Part shown: positions 8,050 to 17,028 of the stretch, in pieces
How positions within the stretch are numbered: the first letter of the stretch is position 1
Layout of the letters: each line of letters begins with the position of its first letter
Origin: Rhodovulum euryhalinum
GTDB taxonomy: Bacteria > Pseudomonadota > Alphaproteobacteria > Rhodobacterales > Rhodobacteraceae
Direction: 5' to 3'
Assembly (NCBI RefSeq): GCF_004342445.1
Contig: NZ_SLWW01000001.1
Coordinates: 372,001-436,000, forward strand
Length of the DNA stretch: 64,000 nt
Notes under the pieces: generated by a model
Databases searched by the model: none
What the model was told of the DNA's origin: nothing
The model's input: only the letters and a program-made list of their open reading frames with translations
Program-made: the position numbers and the translations under genes

Positions 8050-9534
8050 TCAATGCCCCGTCAGCGCATCCATAGCGCCAGGCTTGTCGTGGACGGCCAG
8101 CTTGTCCACCAGCGTTTCCGAGGCCGCGTTCATACCCACGATCTCGACCCGCGCGCCTTCGCGGCGGAACTTGAGCACGGCCATGTCCAGCGCCGCAACG
8201 GACGAGACGTCCCAGATATGCGCGCGGCTGACGTCGATGGTGACCCGCTCCAGCGCCTCCTTGAAGTCGAAGGCCTTCATGAACGCCTCGGTCGAGGCGA
8301 AGAAAAGCTGCCCTTCGACCACATAGGTCCGCTCGCGCCCGTCGGGGGAAATGGTGGACGTCACGCGGAACAGCTGCGCGATCTTGCCCGCGAAGAAGAT
8401 GCCCGAGAGCAGCACGCCGACCAGCACCCCGATCGCCAGATTGTGGGTGTAGACCACGAAGAACACCGTCGCCAGCATCACGATAGAGGACGACCGGGGA
8501 TGATCGCGCAGGTTCTTCAGCGAGGACCACGAGAAGGTCCCGATGGACACCATGATCATGATCGCCACCAGCGCCGGCATCGGGATGCGCCCCACCAGAT
8601 CGCCCAGCACCACGATCAGGAACAGCAGCATCGCCCCCGCGGTGAAGGTCGAGAGCCGCCCGCGACCGCCCGATTTCACGTTGATGATCGACTGGCCGAT
8701 CATCGCGCAGCCCGCCATGCCGCCGATGAAGCCCGTCGCAGTGTTGGCGATCCCCTGCCCGATGCATTCCTGGTTCCGGTCGCTGGGCGTGTCGGTCAGG
8801 TCGTCGACGATGGTCTGGGTCATCAGGCTTTCCAAGAGGCCCACGGCGGCCACGCCGATGGAATAGGGCAGGATGATCTGCAGCGTTTCCAGAGTCAGGG
8901 GAATGTCGGGGATCAGGAACACCGGCAGCGTGTCGGGCAGCGCGCCCATGTCCGACACGGTGCGCACGTCGAGCCCCAGCGCCATCGTTAGCGCCGTCAG
9001 CACGACGATGGTGACCAGCGGCGAGGGCACGGCGGTCGTCAGCAGCGGGAAGAGGTAGATGATCGCCAGCCCCGCCGCGACCATGACATAGGTTACCCAG
9101 GTCACGCCGACGAGTTCGGGCACCTGCGCCAGGAAGATCAGGATCGCCAGCGCGTTGACGAACCCGGTGATGACAGACCGCGAGACGAAGCGCATCAGGT
9201 GGCCGAGCCGCGCCAGCCCCGCGCCGATCTGGATCAGCCCCGCCAGCACCGTCGCGGCCAGCAGGTATTGCAGCCCGTGCTCCTTGACCAGCGTCACCAT
9301 CAGCACCGCGGTCGCCGCCGTCGCGGCCGAGATCATGCCGGGCCTCCCGCCGGTGATCGCCACGATCACGGCAATCGAGAAGGACGCGTAAAGCCCCACC
9401 TTGGGGTCGACGCCCGCGATGATCGAGAACGCGATCGCCTCGGGGATCAGCGCCAGCGCCACCACGAGACCCGCCAAGATGTCGCCGCGAACGTTGCCGG
9501 TCCACTGGTCGCGATAGGCGTAGAGTGCTTTCAT
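8050..9534 (-). CDS. SulP-family anion permease with STAS domain
   Basis: This 494-residue membrane protein is a SulP transporter, a family that carries sulfate, bicarbonate or related anions. About ten to twelve hydrophobic segments fill residues 20-410, with family landmarks [19 protein letters not shown] and [22 protein letters not shown]-terminal STAS domain (about 410-494) includes [14 protein letters not shown]. The ATG at 9534 has an AGGGAA ribosome site; longer reading of the frame runs into the divergent gene. Its pairing with a stress protein and a DUF2892 gene, under an apparent persulfide-type operator, suggests a role in sulfur handling. Confidence 0.92.
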   Translation of the reverse strand: MKALYAYRDQWTGNVRGDILAGLVVALALIPEAIAFSIIAGVDPKVGLYASFSIAVIVAITGGRPGMISAATAATAVLMVTLVKEHGLQYLLAATVLAGLIQIGAGLARLGHLMRFVSRSVITGFVNALAILIFLAQVPELVGVTWVTYVMVAAGLAIIYLFPLLTTAVPSPLVTIVVLTALTMALGLDVRTVSDMGALPDTLPVFLIPDIPLTLETLQIILPYSIGVAAVGLLESLMTQTIVDDLTDTPSDRNQECIGQGIANTATGFIGGMAGCAMIGQSIINVKSGGRGRLSTFTAGAMLLFLIVVLGDLVGRIPMPALVAIMIMVSIGTFSWSSLKNLRDHPRSSSIVMLATVFFVVYTHNLAIGVLVGVLLSGIFFAGKIAQLFRVTSTISPDGRERTYVVEGQLFFASTEAFMKAFDFKEALERVTIDVSRAHIWDVSSVAALDMAVLKFRREGARVEIVGMNAASETLVDKLAVHDKPGAMDALTGH

Positions 9535-9732
9535 GGTCAATTCCCTGGCGGACGCCGCTGCACCCGGTGGTGCCGGACGGTCTGGAGTGTGTTTGGTCCG
9601 GAAAACTGGCCCGGAACGGCAGCACCCGGCAAAACGCCGGGCCCGGGAGGGTCGGCGCCGAGATACAGGACTTTGCCCAAAAGACAAACCGGCAATATCG
9701 CGCAGACTTGACGAGGGCGGTTGCACGATGAC

Positions 9733-9771
9733 ATTCAATTTCTTGAATTTGTATATCGCCCGTCCTATCCT
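9733..9771 (+). promoter_or_regulatory. ATTC-N8-GAAT palindrome (SqrR/BigR-type operator) overlapping a promoter
   Basis: The sequence at 9733-9748 is ATTC-AATTTCTT-GAAT; read another way it is ATTCAA, four bases, TTGAAT, a perfect inverted repeat. ATTC-N8-GAAT is the operator reported for the persulfide-sensing ArsR-family repressor SqrR of Rhodobacter capsulatus. Its right arm overlaps a -35-like TTGAAT (9744-9749), followed 16 bases later by TATCCT (9766-9771). That arrangement would let a bound repressor block transcription of the DUF2892 gene at 9820, and it also sits upstream of the divergent sulP gene. Confidence 0.6.
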
Positions 9772-9819
9772 CTCGGCGATGGGGCCGACGCGGCCCGATT
9801 CCCCGGAAAGGAGATCCCG

Positions 9820-10023
9820 ATGACGCTCGACCGCGCCGTGATGATGTTCGCAGGCTGCATGATCCTCTTGTCGCTGGCCCTTGGCACCTTTGTGTCGCCC
9901 TGGTGGTATCTTTTCACCGCCTTCGTGGGCGTGAACATGATGCAAAGCTCGGTCACCGGGTTCTGCCCCGCGGCCATCGTCTTCAAGAAGCTGGGCATCA
10001 GACCGGGAACCGCCTTCGACTAG
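9820..10023 (+). CDS. DUF2892 (YgaP-type) small membrane protein
   Basis: This 67-residue protein has two hydrophobic helices (about residues 7-25 and 28-46) and ends with [13 protein letters not shown], the hallmark of the DUF2892 family and of the membrane part of the rhodanese YgaP. A strong AAAGGAG ribosome site lies 6 bases before the ATG at 9820; a longer frame starting upstream has no support. Proteins of this type are frequently found in sulfide/persulfide-responsive operons. The candidate SqrR-type operator and promoter 50-90 bases upstream fit that. Confidence 0.9.
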   Translation: MTLDRAVMMFAGCMILLSLALGTFVSPWWYLFTAFVGVNMMQSSVTGFCPAAIVFKKLGIRPGTAFD

Positions 10024-10108
10024 GTCCGCTGCGGCACCTCGTCCGCATCGGGCGGGGTGTCCCCGGCCCCTCGCCGCGCTAGATACGCCCGGCGGAGGGC
10101 GCACCGAA

Positions 10109-10765
10109 ATGCTTCTATCACTCCAGTCGGTCGGCAAGGCCTATGTCAGCGGCAGCACCCGGGTCGAGGTGCTGCGCGGCATCGACCTTGCGATGAACGC
10201 GGGCGAGACCGTGGCGCTGACCGGCGAGTCGGGCTCAGGCAAGAGCACGCTGCTGCATCTGTGCGCCGGGTTGGACCGGGCCGAGTCCGGCCGCATCGAG
10301 GTCGCGGGGCGTGACCTGACGCGGGCCGACGACGCGACGCTGGCCGCGCTGCGCCGCGACGCCGTGGGACTGGTGTTCCAGCAGTTCAATCTGATTCCCT
10401 CGCTGAGCGTGGCGGCCAACCTGGCCTTCCAGGCCCGTCTCAAGGGCAGCGACGACCCCGGCCGCATCGCCACGCTGGCCGGGCGGCTGGGGCTTGCGGA
10501 TCTGATGCACCGCTATCCCGAACAATTGTCGGGCGGTCAGCAGCAGCGCGTCGCGATCGGCCGCACGCTGGCCGCGCGTCCTGCGCTGATCCTGGCCGAC
10601 GAGCCCACCGGAAACCTTGATGAGGCCACCGGCGATGCGGTGCTCGACCTGATGCTGGAGCTTGTGGCCGAGGCGGGGGCCGGGCTGTTGATGGTCACCC
10701 ATTCGCCGCGGCTGGCCGCCCGGCTGTCGCGCCGGGTGCATCTTTCCGGCGGGCGGCTGGCGTGA
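10109..10765 (+). CDS. ABC transporter ATP-binding protein (LolD/MacB type)
   Basis: This 218-residue ATPase powers the FtsX-type permease encoded next. It has Walker A GESGSGKS (about 37-44), Q-loop [10 protein letters not shown], signature LSGGQQQR, Walker [13 protein letters not shown] and H-loop MVTHS. The TGNLDE stretch is typical of the MacB/LolD/FtsE class, which moves lipids, lipoproteins or peptides rather than importing small solutes. The TGA stop overlaps the ATG of the permease by one base. Confidence 0.93.
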   Translation: MLLSLQSVGKAYVSGSTRVEVLRGIDLAMNAGETVALTGESGSGKSTLLHLCAGLDRAESGRIEVAGRDLTRADDATLAALRRDAVGLVFQQFNLIPSLSVAANLAFQARLKGSDDPGRIATLAGRLGLADLMHRYPEQLSGGQQQRVAIGRTLAARPALILADEPTGNLDEATGDAVLDLMLELVAEAGAGLLMVTHSPRLAARLSRRVHLSGGRLA

Positions 10766-13176
10766 TGCGCCGCACCGCCCTGTCCGCCCTGCTGTCGCAC
10801 TGGCGCCGCCACCCGCTGCAACTTGCCAGCCTGCTGATGGGCCTGGCGCTGGCGACGGCGCTGTGGTCCGGGGTTCAGGCGATCAATGCCGAGGCGCGGG
10901 CAAGCTATGACCGCGCGGCACAGGTTCTGGGCCAGGACCAGTTGGAAAGCCTTGCAGCCGCCGACGGCCAGCGCCTGCCGCAAGAAGTGTTCGTCGCGCT
11001 CAGGCGGGCGGGCTGGCTGGTGTCGCCGCTGGTCGAGGGCCGTTGGAGCCATGCGGGCCGCTCGGTGCAGGTCTACGGCATCGACCCTTTCACCGCGCCT
11101 GCGGGCGCGCTGCCGCCTCCGGTGTCGGAAAGCGGCGAGATCACCGATTTCATCACCTCCCCCGGGCTTGCCTTTGGCGCCCCCGAAACCGTGGCCGAAC
11201 TGGACGGTGCCGAGGGCCTGCCCCGCCTCGCCGCGGCCGAAGGCATCGCGCCGGGGATGCTGATCATGGATATCGGCATCGCTCAGGCGCTGATGCGGGC
11301 CGAGGGGCAGGTCTCTCGCCTGCTGCTGGCCCCGGACCAGCCGCTGGGCCGGACGCCGCTGGAACAGGTCGCGCCGGGGCTGGAACGCCGCGCGCCGCAG
11401 GAAACGGCGGACGTGGCGGAACTGACCGGCAGCTTCCACCTGAACCTGACGGCCTTCGGCTTCCTGTCCTTCGCAGTGGGCCTCTTCATCGTCCATTCCG
11501 CGATTGGCCTCGCCTTCGAACAGCGCCGCCCGATGTTCCGCACCCTGCGCGCGCTCGGCCTGCCACTTCGGACGCTGGTGGGGCTGCTGGCGGTCGAGGT
11601 GATGCTGCTGGCGCTGGTGGCCGGCCTGATCGGTATCGGGCTGGGCTATGTCATCGCCGCCGCCCTGTTGCCGGACGTGGCCGCCACCCTGCGCGGTCTT
11701 TACGGCGCGACGCTGTCGGGGTCGCTGTCGCTGCGCCCGGAATGGTGGCTGGGCGGACTGGCCATCGCGCTGGTCGGCGCGGGCGTCGCGGCGGCGCAAA
11801 GCCTCTGGCGGCTCTGGCGGCTTCCGCTGCTGGCGCCCGCCCAGCCCCGGGCCTGGGCGATGGCCTCGGCACGGGGCTTTGCCGGGCTTGCCGCACTGGC
11901 GGCGGGGCTGGCCGTGGTCGCAGTGATCGCGGGCGTCTACGGGCGGGGCATCGTGGGCGGTTTCGTGCTGCTGGGCGCGCTGCTGCTGTCGGCGGCCCTT
12001 GCCCTGCCCGGCGCGCTGGCGCTGGCGCTGGCGGGGGCCGAACGGCTTGCCCGCCGCGCCCTGCCGCAATGGTTCTGGGCCGATACCCGCCAGCAACTGC
12101 CCGGCCTGTCGCTGGCGCTGATGGCGCTGATGCTGGCGCTGTCGGCCAATATCGGCGTGGGCACGATGGTGGCGAGCTTCCGGATAACCTTCACCAAATG
12201 GCTGGACCAACGCCTGCCGTCCGAACTTTACGTCACCGCACGGACCGAGGAGGAGGCCACCCGCCTGCGCGCCTGGCTGGAACCCCAAGTCGACGCGCTG
12301 TTGCCGATCTGGAGGGTCGAGGGGCCGGTCCTGGGCCAGACCGCGGAAATCTACGGCGTCGCCGATCACCGCACCTATTCCGACAACTGGCCGATGCTGC
12401 TGGCCGACCCCGATGTCTGGGCGCGGCTGGCCCGCGCCGAGGGCGCCATCGTCAACGAACAGCTCTGGCGCCGCGAAGGCCTGTCGCTGGGCGATCCGGT
12501 GCCGCTCCCGGGCGGCGCGGTGCGGCCGCTGGTGGGCGTCTATTCCGACTACGGCAACCCGCGCGGGCAGGTCATCATCGGGGTGGCCGACCTGGTGGCG
12601 CAATTCCCCGACCTTGACCGCCGCCGCCATGCGATCCGAACCGACCCCGCCGCCGTGGCCGACCTGCGCACGGCATTGGTGCAGGACTTCGGCCTGCCCG
12701 CGGACAACATGATCGACCAGCAGGCGGTCAAGGATATCTCGCTGAAGGTGTTCGAGCGCACCTTCGCCGTCACCGCGGCGCTGAACGTGCTGACCATGGG
12801 TGTCGCAGGTTTTGCCATGTTCACCAGTCTTCTGACGCTGTCGAGCATGCGCCTGCCGCAGCTTGCCCCGGTCTGGGCACTGGGGCTGACGCGCGCCGCA
12901 CTGGCCCGGCTTGAGCTGATCCGCGCCATGCTGCTGGCCGCCCTGACCATGATGCTGGCGGTGCCGGTGGGGCTGATCCTGGCGTGGGTGCTGCTGGCGG
13001 TGGTGAATGTCGCGGCCTTCGGCTGGCGGCTGCCGATGCATGTCTTTCCGGCCGACTGGCTGTGGCTTGCCGTGCTGGCACTGGCTGCGGGCGGGCTGGC
13101 CGCGGCCTGGCCCGCCTGGCGGCTGGCCCGGATCGAACCCGCAACGCTTGTGAAGGTCTTTGCCGATGAACGCTAG
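10765..13176 (+). CDS. FtsX/MacB-family ABC transporter permease
   Basis: This 803-residue permease has an N-terminal membrane helix, a large extracytoplasmic domain, and two FtsX-type membrane modules. The first module lies around residues 230-450 (with AFEQRRPMFRTLRALGLP) and the second around 665-795 (with TLSSMRLPQLAPVWALGLT). I use ATG 10765, which overlaps the ATPase stop, rather than GTG 10762. The gene continues into a secreted lipocalin-like gene, an arrangement seen in many Proteobacteria where this ABC pair travels with an AttH/CrtC-type protein. The cargo is unknown. Confidence 0.92.
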   Translation: MRRTALSALLSHWRRHPLQLASLLMGLALATALWSGVQAINAEARASYDRAAQVLGQDQLESLAAADGQRLPQEVFVALRRAGWLVSPLVEGRWSHAGRSVQVYGIDPFTAPAGALPPPVSESGEITDFITSPGLAFGAPETVAELDGAEGLPRLAAAEGIAPGMLIMDIGIAQALMRAEGQVSRLLLAPDQPLGRTPLEQVAPGLERRAPQETADVAELTGSFHLNLTAFGFLSFAVGLFIVHSAIGLAFEQRRPMFRTLRALGLPLRTLVGLLAVEVMLLALVAGLIGIGLGYVIAAALLPDVAATLRGLYGATLSGSLSLRPEWWLGGLAIALVGAGVAAAQSLWRLWRLPLLAPAQPRAWAMASARGFAGLAALAAGLAVVAVIAGVYGRGIVGGFVLLGALLLSAALALPGALALALAGAERLARRALPQWFWADTRQQLPGLSLALMALMLALSANIGVGTMVASFRITFTKWLDQRLPSELYVTARTEEEATRLRAWLEPQVDALLPIWRVEGPVLGQTAEIYGVADHRTYSDNWPMLLADPDVWARLARAEGAIVNEQLWRREGLSLGDPVPLPGGAVRPLVGVYSDYGNPRGQVIIGVADLVAQFPDLDRRRHAIRTDPAAVADLRTALVQDFGLPADNMIDQQAVKDISLKVFERTFAVTAALNVLTMGVAGFAMFTSLLTLSSMRLPQLAPVWALGLTRAALARLELIRAMLLAALTMMLAVPVGLILAWVLLAVVNVAAFGWRLPMHVFPADWLWLAVLALAAGGLAAAWPAWRLARIEPATLVKVFADER

Positions 13177-14224
13177 GGCGCTGATCCTCGCGATCCTCCT
13201 GCCGCTGTCCGCACAGGCGCAGGGCTTTGCCGGGCTGGGGCAGACCACGGACGGCTATACCCTGCCCCGGCGCGGCGAAAACCTGGCCTTTCCGCGAGAC
13301 CACGGTGCGCATCCGGAGTTCCGCATCGAATGGTGGTACCTGACCGCCAACCTGACCGGCGCGGACGGGCGGGATTATGGCATCCAGTGGACGCTGTTTC
13401 GCAGCGCGCTGGCGCCGGGCAACCCGGGCGAGGGCTGGCAGACCGCGCAGGCCTGGATGGGGCATGCGGGGCTGACAACGCCCGGGGGCCATTTCCACGC
13501 CGAACGGCTTGGCCGCGGCGGCACGGGCCAGGCGGGCGTCACGACCGACCCCTTCGCGGCCTGGATCGACGAATGGCGGATGGACAGCAGAGCGGCGCCG
13601 GGGTCCGATCCCTATGCGGCGCTGGGGCTGACCGCCAGCGGCACCGAGTTCGCCTATGCCCTGACGCTGGATGCCCAGGGGCCACTGGTGCTGCATGGCG
13701 ACCGGGGCTATTCGGTGAAATCGGACCGCGGCAACGCCAGTTACTACTACTCCCAGCCCTTCTACCGCGTCACAGGCACCCTGACCCTGCCCGATGGCCC
13801 GGTCGAGGTGACGGGCGAGGCGTGGCTCGACCGGGAATGGTCCAGCCAGCCGCTGGCCGCCGATCAACAGGGCTGGGACTGGGTTTCGCTGCACCTGGCG
13901 GGCGGCGACAAGCTGATGGCCTTCCGCCTGCGTGCCGAGGACGGCGACTATACCACCGGCACCTGGATCGCGCCCGACGGCACCGCAACGCCGCTGGCCC
14001 CGGGGTCGGTCACGTTCGAGCCGCGCGCCACCGTCCGGGTCGCGGGGCGCGAGATCCCGGTCCACTGGCGCATCGCATTGCCCGAACGCGGGCTCGATGT
14101 CATCATCGAGGCGGTGCAGGATGCGGCCTGGATGGACACGACCGTGGCCTACTGGGAAGGCCCCGTCACCATCAGCGGCAGCCACCAGGGCCGCGGCTAT
14201 CTGGAGATGACGGGCTATGACTGA
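13166..14224 (+). CDS. Secreted lipocalin-like protein (AttH/CrtC family)
   Basis: This 352-residue protein starts with a signal peptide ending near LSAQAQG (about residue 19) and is related to the AttH/carotenoid 1,2-hydratase (CrtC) fold, two lipocalin-like beta barrels. Family landmarks are FRIEWWYLTANL near residue 52, SYYYSQPFY near 190, and GEAWLDREWSSQPL near 213. It overlaps the ABC permease by 11 bases and the following gene by 8 bases, so it belongs to the operon. In these operons it probably handles a hydrophobic compound in the periplasm together with the exporter; this is inference. There is no carotenoid gene nearby to support a CrtC role. Confidence 0.88.
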   Translation: MNARALILAILLPLSAQAQGFAGLGQTTDGYTLPRRGENLAFPRDHGAHPEFRIEWWYLTANLTGADGRDYGIQWTLFRSALAPGNPGEGWQTAQAWMGHAGLTTPGGHFHAERLGRGGTGQAGVTTDPFAAWIDEWRMDSRAAPGSDPYAALGLTASGTEFAYALTLDAQGPLVLHGDRGYSVKSDRGNASYYYSQPFYRVTGTLTLPDGPVEVTGEAWLDREWSSQPLAADQQGWDWVSLHLAGGDKLMAFRLRAEDGDYTTGTWIAPDGTATPLAPGSVTFEPRATVRVAGREIPVHWRIALPERGLDVIIEAVQDAAWMDTTVAYWEGPVTISGSHQGRGYLEMTGYD

Positions 14225-14774
14225 CCCCCTGACGACGCTGTCCGGAACGCTTGACACGGTCTGGACCCTGCTTGCGCGCGGCGCCACCGACCGCGACGCG
14301 CCGGCCCGCCACCCGGTGCTGGCGACCTCGGGGCGCGACGGGGCCGAGGCGCGGATGGTCGTGCTGCGCGAGGCCCGGCGCGACCCGCCCCGGGTCGAGA
14401 TCTTCGCCGACCGCCGTTCGGCCAAGGTGTCGGAACTGAGCGCCGAGCCCCGGGCGAGCCTGCTGGTCTGGGATCCGGCGCTGCGGCTGCAAGTAAGGCT
14501 GCGCGCCCGGTTCCAGGTGCTGGCAGGCGAGGCCGTCGCGCCGCTGTGGCAGGCGCTGCCGGGGGCGGCCCGGGCGCTTTATGGCGGGCGGCCCGCCCCG
14601 GGCGCCCCGATCCCCGAACCGGGCGATCACATCGCGGACCCGGCCGCGCATGCCTTCTGCGTGCTGCGCGGCGTCCTTGCCGAGATCGAGACGCTGCACC
14701 TGGCAACGCTGGGCCACCGCCGCGCGCTGTTTCGCGCCACCGATGACTGGCAGGGCGGCTGGTGCGCGCCCTGA
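14217..14774 (+). CDS. Pyridoxamine 5'-phosphate oxidase-related FMN-binding protein
   Basis: This 185-residue protein has the split-barrel fold of the PNPOx-like family, with HPVLATSGRDGAEARMVVLR near residue 32 and IFADRRSAKVSEL near 62, the usual FMN-contact regions. The C-terminal PNPOx signature for pyridoxine binding is not evident, so a general FMN- or heme-binding role is more likely than vitamin B6 synthesis. It overlaps the lipocalin-like gene by 8 bases and precedes the FAD oxidoreductase by 19 bases. Confidence 0.85.
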   Translation: MTDPLTTLSGTLDTVWTLLARGATDRDAPARHPVLATSGRDGAEARMVVLREARRDPPRVEIFADRRSAKVSELSAEPRASLLVWDPALRLQVRLRARFQVLAGEAVAPLWQALPGAARALYGGRPAPGAPIPEPGDHIADPAAHAFCVLRGVLAEIETLHLATLGHRRALFRATDDWQGGWCAP

Positions 14775-14793
14775 GCGGTGGGGGCAAAGCCCC

Positions 14794-15942
14794 ATGAACT
14801 CCGCCCTGCCGCCGCCCCGCGATATCGTCCTGATCGGCGGTGGCCACACCCATGCGCTGGTGCTGCGGTCCTGGGGGATGCGGCCGGTTCCGGGCGTGCG
14901 GCTGACGCTGATCAATCCCGGCCCGACGGCGCCCTATTCGGGGATGCTGCCGGGGCTGATCGCCGGGCACTACACCCGCGACGCGCTGGAAATCGACCTT
15001 GTCCCGCTGGCGCGGCATGCGGGCGCTGCGCTGGTGATCGGCCGGGCCGAGGGGATCGACCGCGCCGCGCGGCTGATCCATGTGCCAGGGCACCCGCCGA
15101 TCCGATATGACCTTGCGTCCATCGATATCGGCATCACCTCGGACCTGCCCGGCCTGCCGGGATTTGCCGATCACGCGGTGCCCGCCAAGCCGCTGGGCGC
15201 CTTCGCCAACCGCTGGGAGGATTTCGTCGCGCGGACGGCAGCCGGAGAGGCCGTGCCCCGCGTCGCCGTGATCGGCGCGGGCGTCGCCGGGGTCGAGATC
15301 GCGCTGGCCGCGCGGCACCGGCTGGCCGTGGCGGGGCAGGCGCCCGAGATCACCCTGATCGACGCCGCCGACACGGTGGTGCGCGATGTGCGCGCGGGGG
15401 CCCGCGCCGCGCTCATGGACCAGATCGCTGCCCAGGGGGTCACGCTGTGCACCGGTGCCGGGGTGGCCAAGGTCACCGCCGGGGACGTGCGCCTTGCGTC
15501 GGGCAGGACGATCCCGACGGGGCTGGTGATCGGCGCGGCGGGTGCGCGGCCGCAGGGCTGGCTGACCCGAACCGGGCTGTACCTGACCGACGGCTTCGTG
15601 ACGGTCGACCGGCACCTGCGCTCGGTCAACGATCCGCACATCTTCGCCGTTGGCGACTGCGCCCATCTCTCGCACGCGCCGCGGCCCAAGGCCGGGGTCT
15701 ACGCAGTGCGCGAGGCGCCCGTCCTGCTGGCGAACCTGCGCGCCGCGGCGACGGGCGGGCGGCTGCGCGCCTACCGGCCACAGAAGGATTATCTCAAGCT
15801 GATCTCGATGGGCGGCAAACGCGCCGCGGCCGACCGTTTTTCTTGGCGCCTGGAAGGCGCCCTGGTCTGGCGCTGGAAGGACCATATCGACCGCAAGTTC
15901 ATGCGCCAGTTCAAGGATTTGCCGCAGATCAGGCTGGACTGA
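14794..15942 (+). CDS. SelD-associated FAD-dependent pyridine nucleotide-disulfide oxidoreductase
   Basis: This 382-residue flavoprotein resembles the NDH-2-like domain normally fused to the N-terminus of selenide, water dikinase (SelD). FAD-binding motifs are VLIGGGHTHALVLR near residue 12 and FAVGDCAHL near 285; a second dinucleotide site is AVIGAGVAGVEIAL near 158. The C-terminal KLISMGGKRAAADRF and WRWKDHIDRKFM segments are typical of the SelD-fused form. Translation stops where the kinase domain would begin, and the downstream DNA is mnmH in the opposite direction. The ATG has no Shine-Dalgarno match and follows a small hairpin (14781-14793). Confidence 0.87.
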   Translation: MNSALPPPRDIVLIGGGHTHALVLRSWGMRPVPGVRLTLINPGPTAPYSGMLPGLIAGHYTRDALEIDLVPLARHAGAALVIGRAEGIDRAARLIHVPGHPPIRYDLASIDIGITSDLPGLPGFADHAVPAKPLGAFANRWEDFVARTAAGEAVPRVAVIGAGVAGVEIALAARHRLAVAGQAPEITLIDAADTVVRDVRAGARAALMDQIAAQGVTLCTGAGVAKVTAGDVRLASGRTIPTGLVIGAAGARPQGWLTRTGLYLTDGFVTVDRHLRSVNDPHIFAVGDCAHLSHAPRPKAGVYAVREAPVLLANLRAAATGGRLRAYRPQKDYLKLISMGGKRAAADRFSWRLEGALVWRWKDHIDRKFMRQFKDLPQIRLD

Positions 15943-16990
15943 GCGCCGCGATCTCCGCGACGATCCCCGGCAGGGCCGCGGCCAGCGCATCGGGGTCCAG
16001 CCGGTCAAGCCGGACCTGCCGCAGGGGGCGGTCGTCGAACCGGGCGCGCTGGCGGGCATAGCGGAGGTCGTAGTGATCCGCCATCAGCCCGGCCGCCAGC
16101 GCCTCGAACGCGCCCGCCGCGGCCAGCGCCCGCCACGCCTCGATCCGCTCGCGCGGGTGCTGGGGGGCCAGTGCCTCGATGGTGGCAACCAGCCGTGCGG
16201 GATCCTCGGTCAGGTCGCGGTAGCGTCGCGCCAGATAGGCCGCGCGGGCGTCCAGCGGCGCGGAGAGTTCCAGCCGGGGCGCGGCCTTCATCGCCTCCCA
16301 CAGCGCGGGCGGCAGGCCGATCCGGCCGATCTTGCTCGACTCGGCCTCGACCACCACGGGGCGCGCGGGATCCAGTGCCGCCCGCGCCATCGCCAGCGCC
16401 GTCTCGAACCCCTTCTGCGCGGGCTGCCCGCCCTCCATCGCCCCGAACAACGAGCCACGGTGGTTGGCCAGCCCTTCCAGGTCGATCACCTGCACGCCCG
16501 CCGCCGCCAGAAGCCCCAGAACCTCAGTCTTGGCCGTGCCCGTATCGCCATCGAGCATCACGACGGGCGACGGCCAGGGCGTGTCGTACAACGCCGCCTG
16601 CACCAATTGCCGGTAGCTGCGCCACCCGCCCTCGACCGTATCCGCCCGCCAGCCGATCTGGCGCAGGATCAGCGCGAACGACCCAGACCGCTGCCCGCCG
16701 CGCCAGCAATAGACCAGCGGGCGCCAGCTTTTCGGGCGGTCGGCCAGTGCCGTCTCGATGTGATGCGCCGCGTTCCGCGCGACCAGCGCCGCGCCGATCT
16801 TGCGGGCCTTGAACGGGCTTTCGCGGGTGTAGATCGTGCCGACGCGCGCGCGTTCCTCATTGGACAGCACGGGCAGCGATAGCGCGCCGGGAATGTGGTC
16901 CTCGGCGTATTCCGCAGGCGAACGGACGTCGATGATCTCGTCAAATTCGAGATCCGGGAGGTCGGTCAGGTTGCAAAGGGTCACCGGCAT
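15929..16990 (-). CDS. mnmH: tRNA 2-selenouridine synthase (rhodanese domain plus P-loop)
   Basis: MnmH (SelU/YbbB) replaces sulfur in 2-thiouridine at the tRNA wobble position with selenium, using selenophosphate and a geranylated intermediate. The N-terminal rhodanese domain (about 1-130) carries the active cysteine in YCWRGGQRSGS. A P-loop domain follows, beginning at LDGDTGTAKTEVL near residue 147, and the region NHRGSLFGAME is characteristic. The 353-residue length is typical. Its end overlaps the SelD-associated oxidoreductase by 14 bases, tail to tail. Selenophosphate must come from a selD located outside this window. Confidence 0.94.
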   Translation of the reverse strand: MPVTLCNLTDLPDLEFDEIIDVRSPAEYAEDHIPGALSLPVLSNEERARVGTIYTRESPFKARKIGAALVARNAAHHIETALADRPKSWRPLVYCWRGGQRSGSFALILRQIGWRADTVEGGWRSYRQLVQAALYDTPWPSPVVMLDGDTGTAKTEVLGLLAAAGVQVIDLEGLANHRGSLFGAMEGGQPAQKGFETALAMARAALDPARPVVVEAESSKIGRIGLPPALWEAMKAAPRLELSAPLDARAAYLARRYRDLTEDPARLVATIEALAPQHPRERIEAWRALAAAGAFEALAAGLMADHYDLRYARQRARFDDRPLRQVRLDRLDPDALAAALPGIVAEIAALSPA

Positions 16991-17028
16991 GGCGCCCTTT
17001 TATGCAGTCTGACGGCCGGACGGAAGGG

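Noticed and set aside
10537-13248. A 903-codon minus-strand open frame across the FtsX-type permease gene
   Set aside because: It is rich in Gln, Arg and His with no domain, and it is antisense to a permease with clear membrane modules; it is a GC-rich coding shadow. The same holds for long antisense frames at 11-1396, 4880-6511, 20482-21816, 23463-25160, 42745-45348 and 51603-53711.
13166-14224. Carotenoid 1,2-hydratase (CrtC)
   Set aside because: Fold similarity only; there is a signal peptide, an ABC exporter upstream and no carotenoid or photosynthesis gene in the window.
15929-15960. A frameshift that would restore a SelD domain to the FAD oxidoreductase
   Set aside because: The downstream DNA on all plus-strand frames gives no SelD motif; it codes for the MnmH C-terminus on the other strand.
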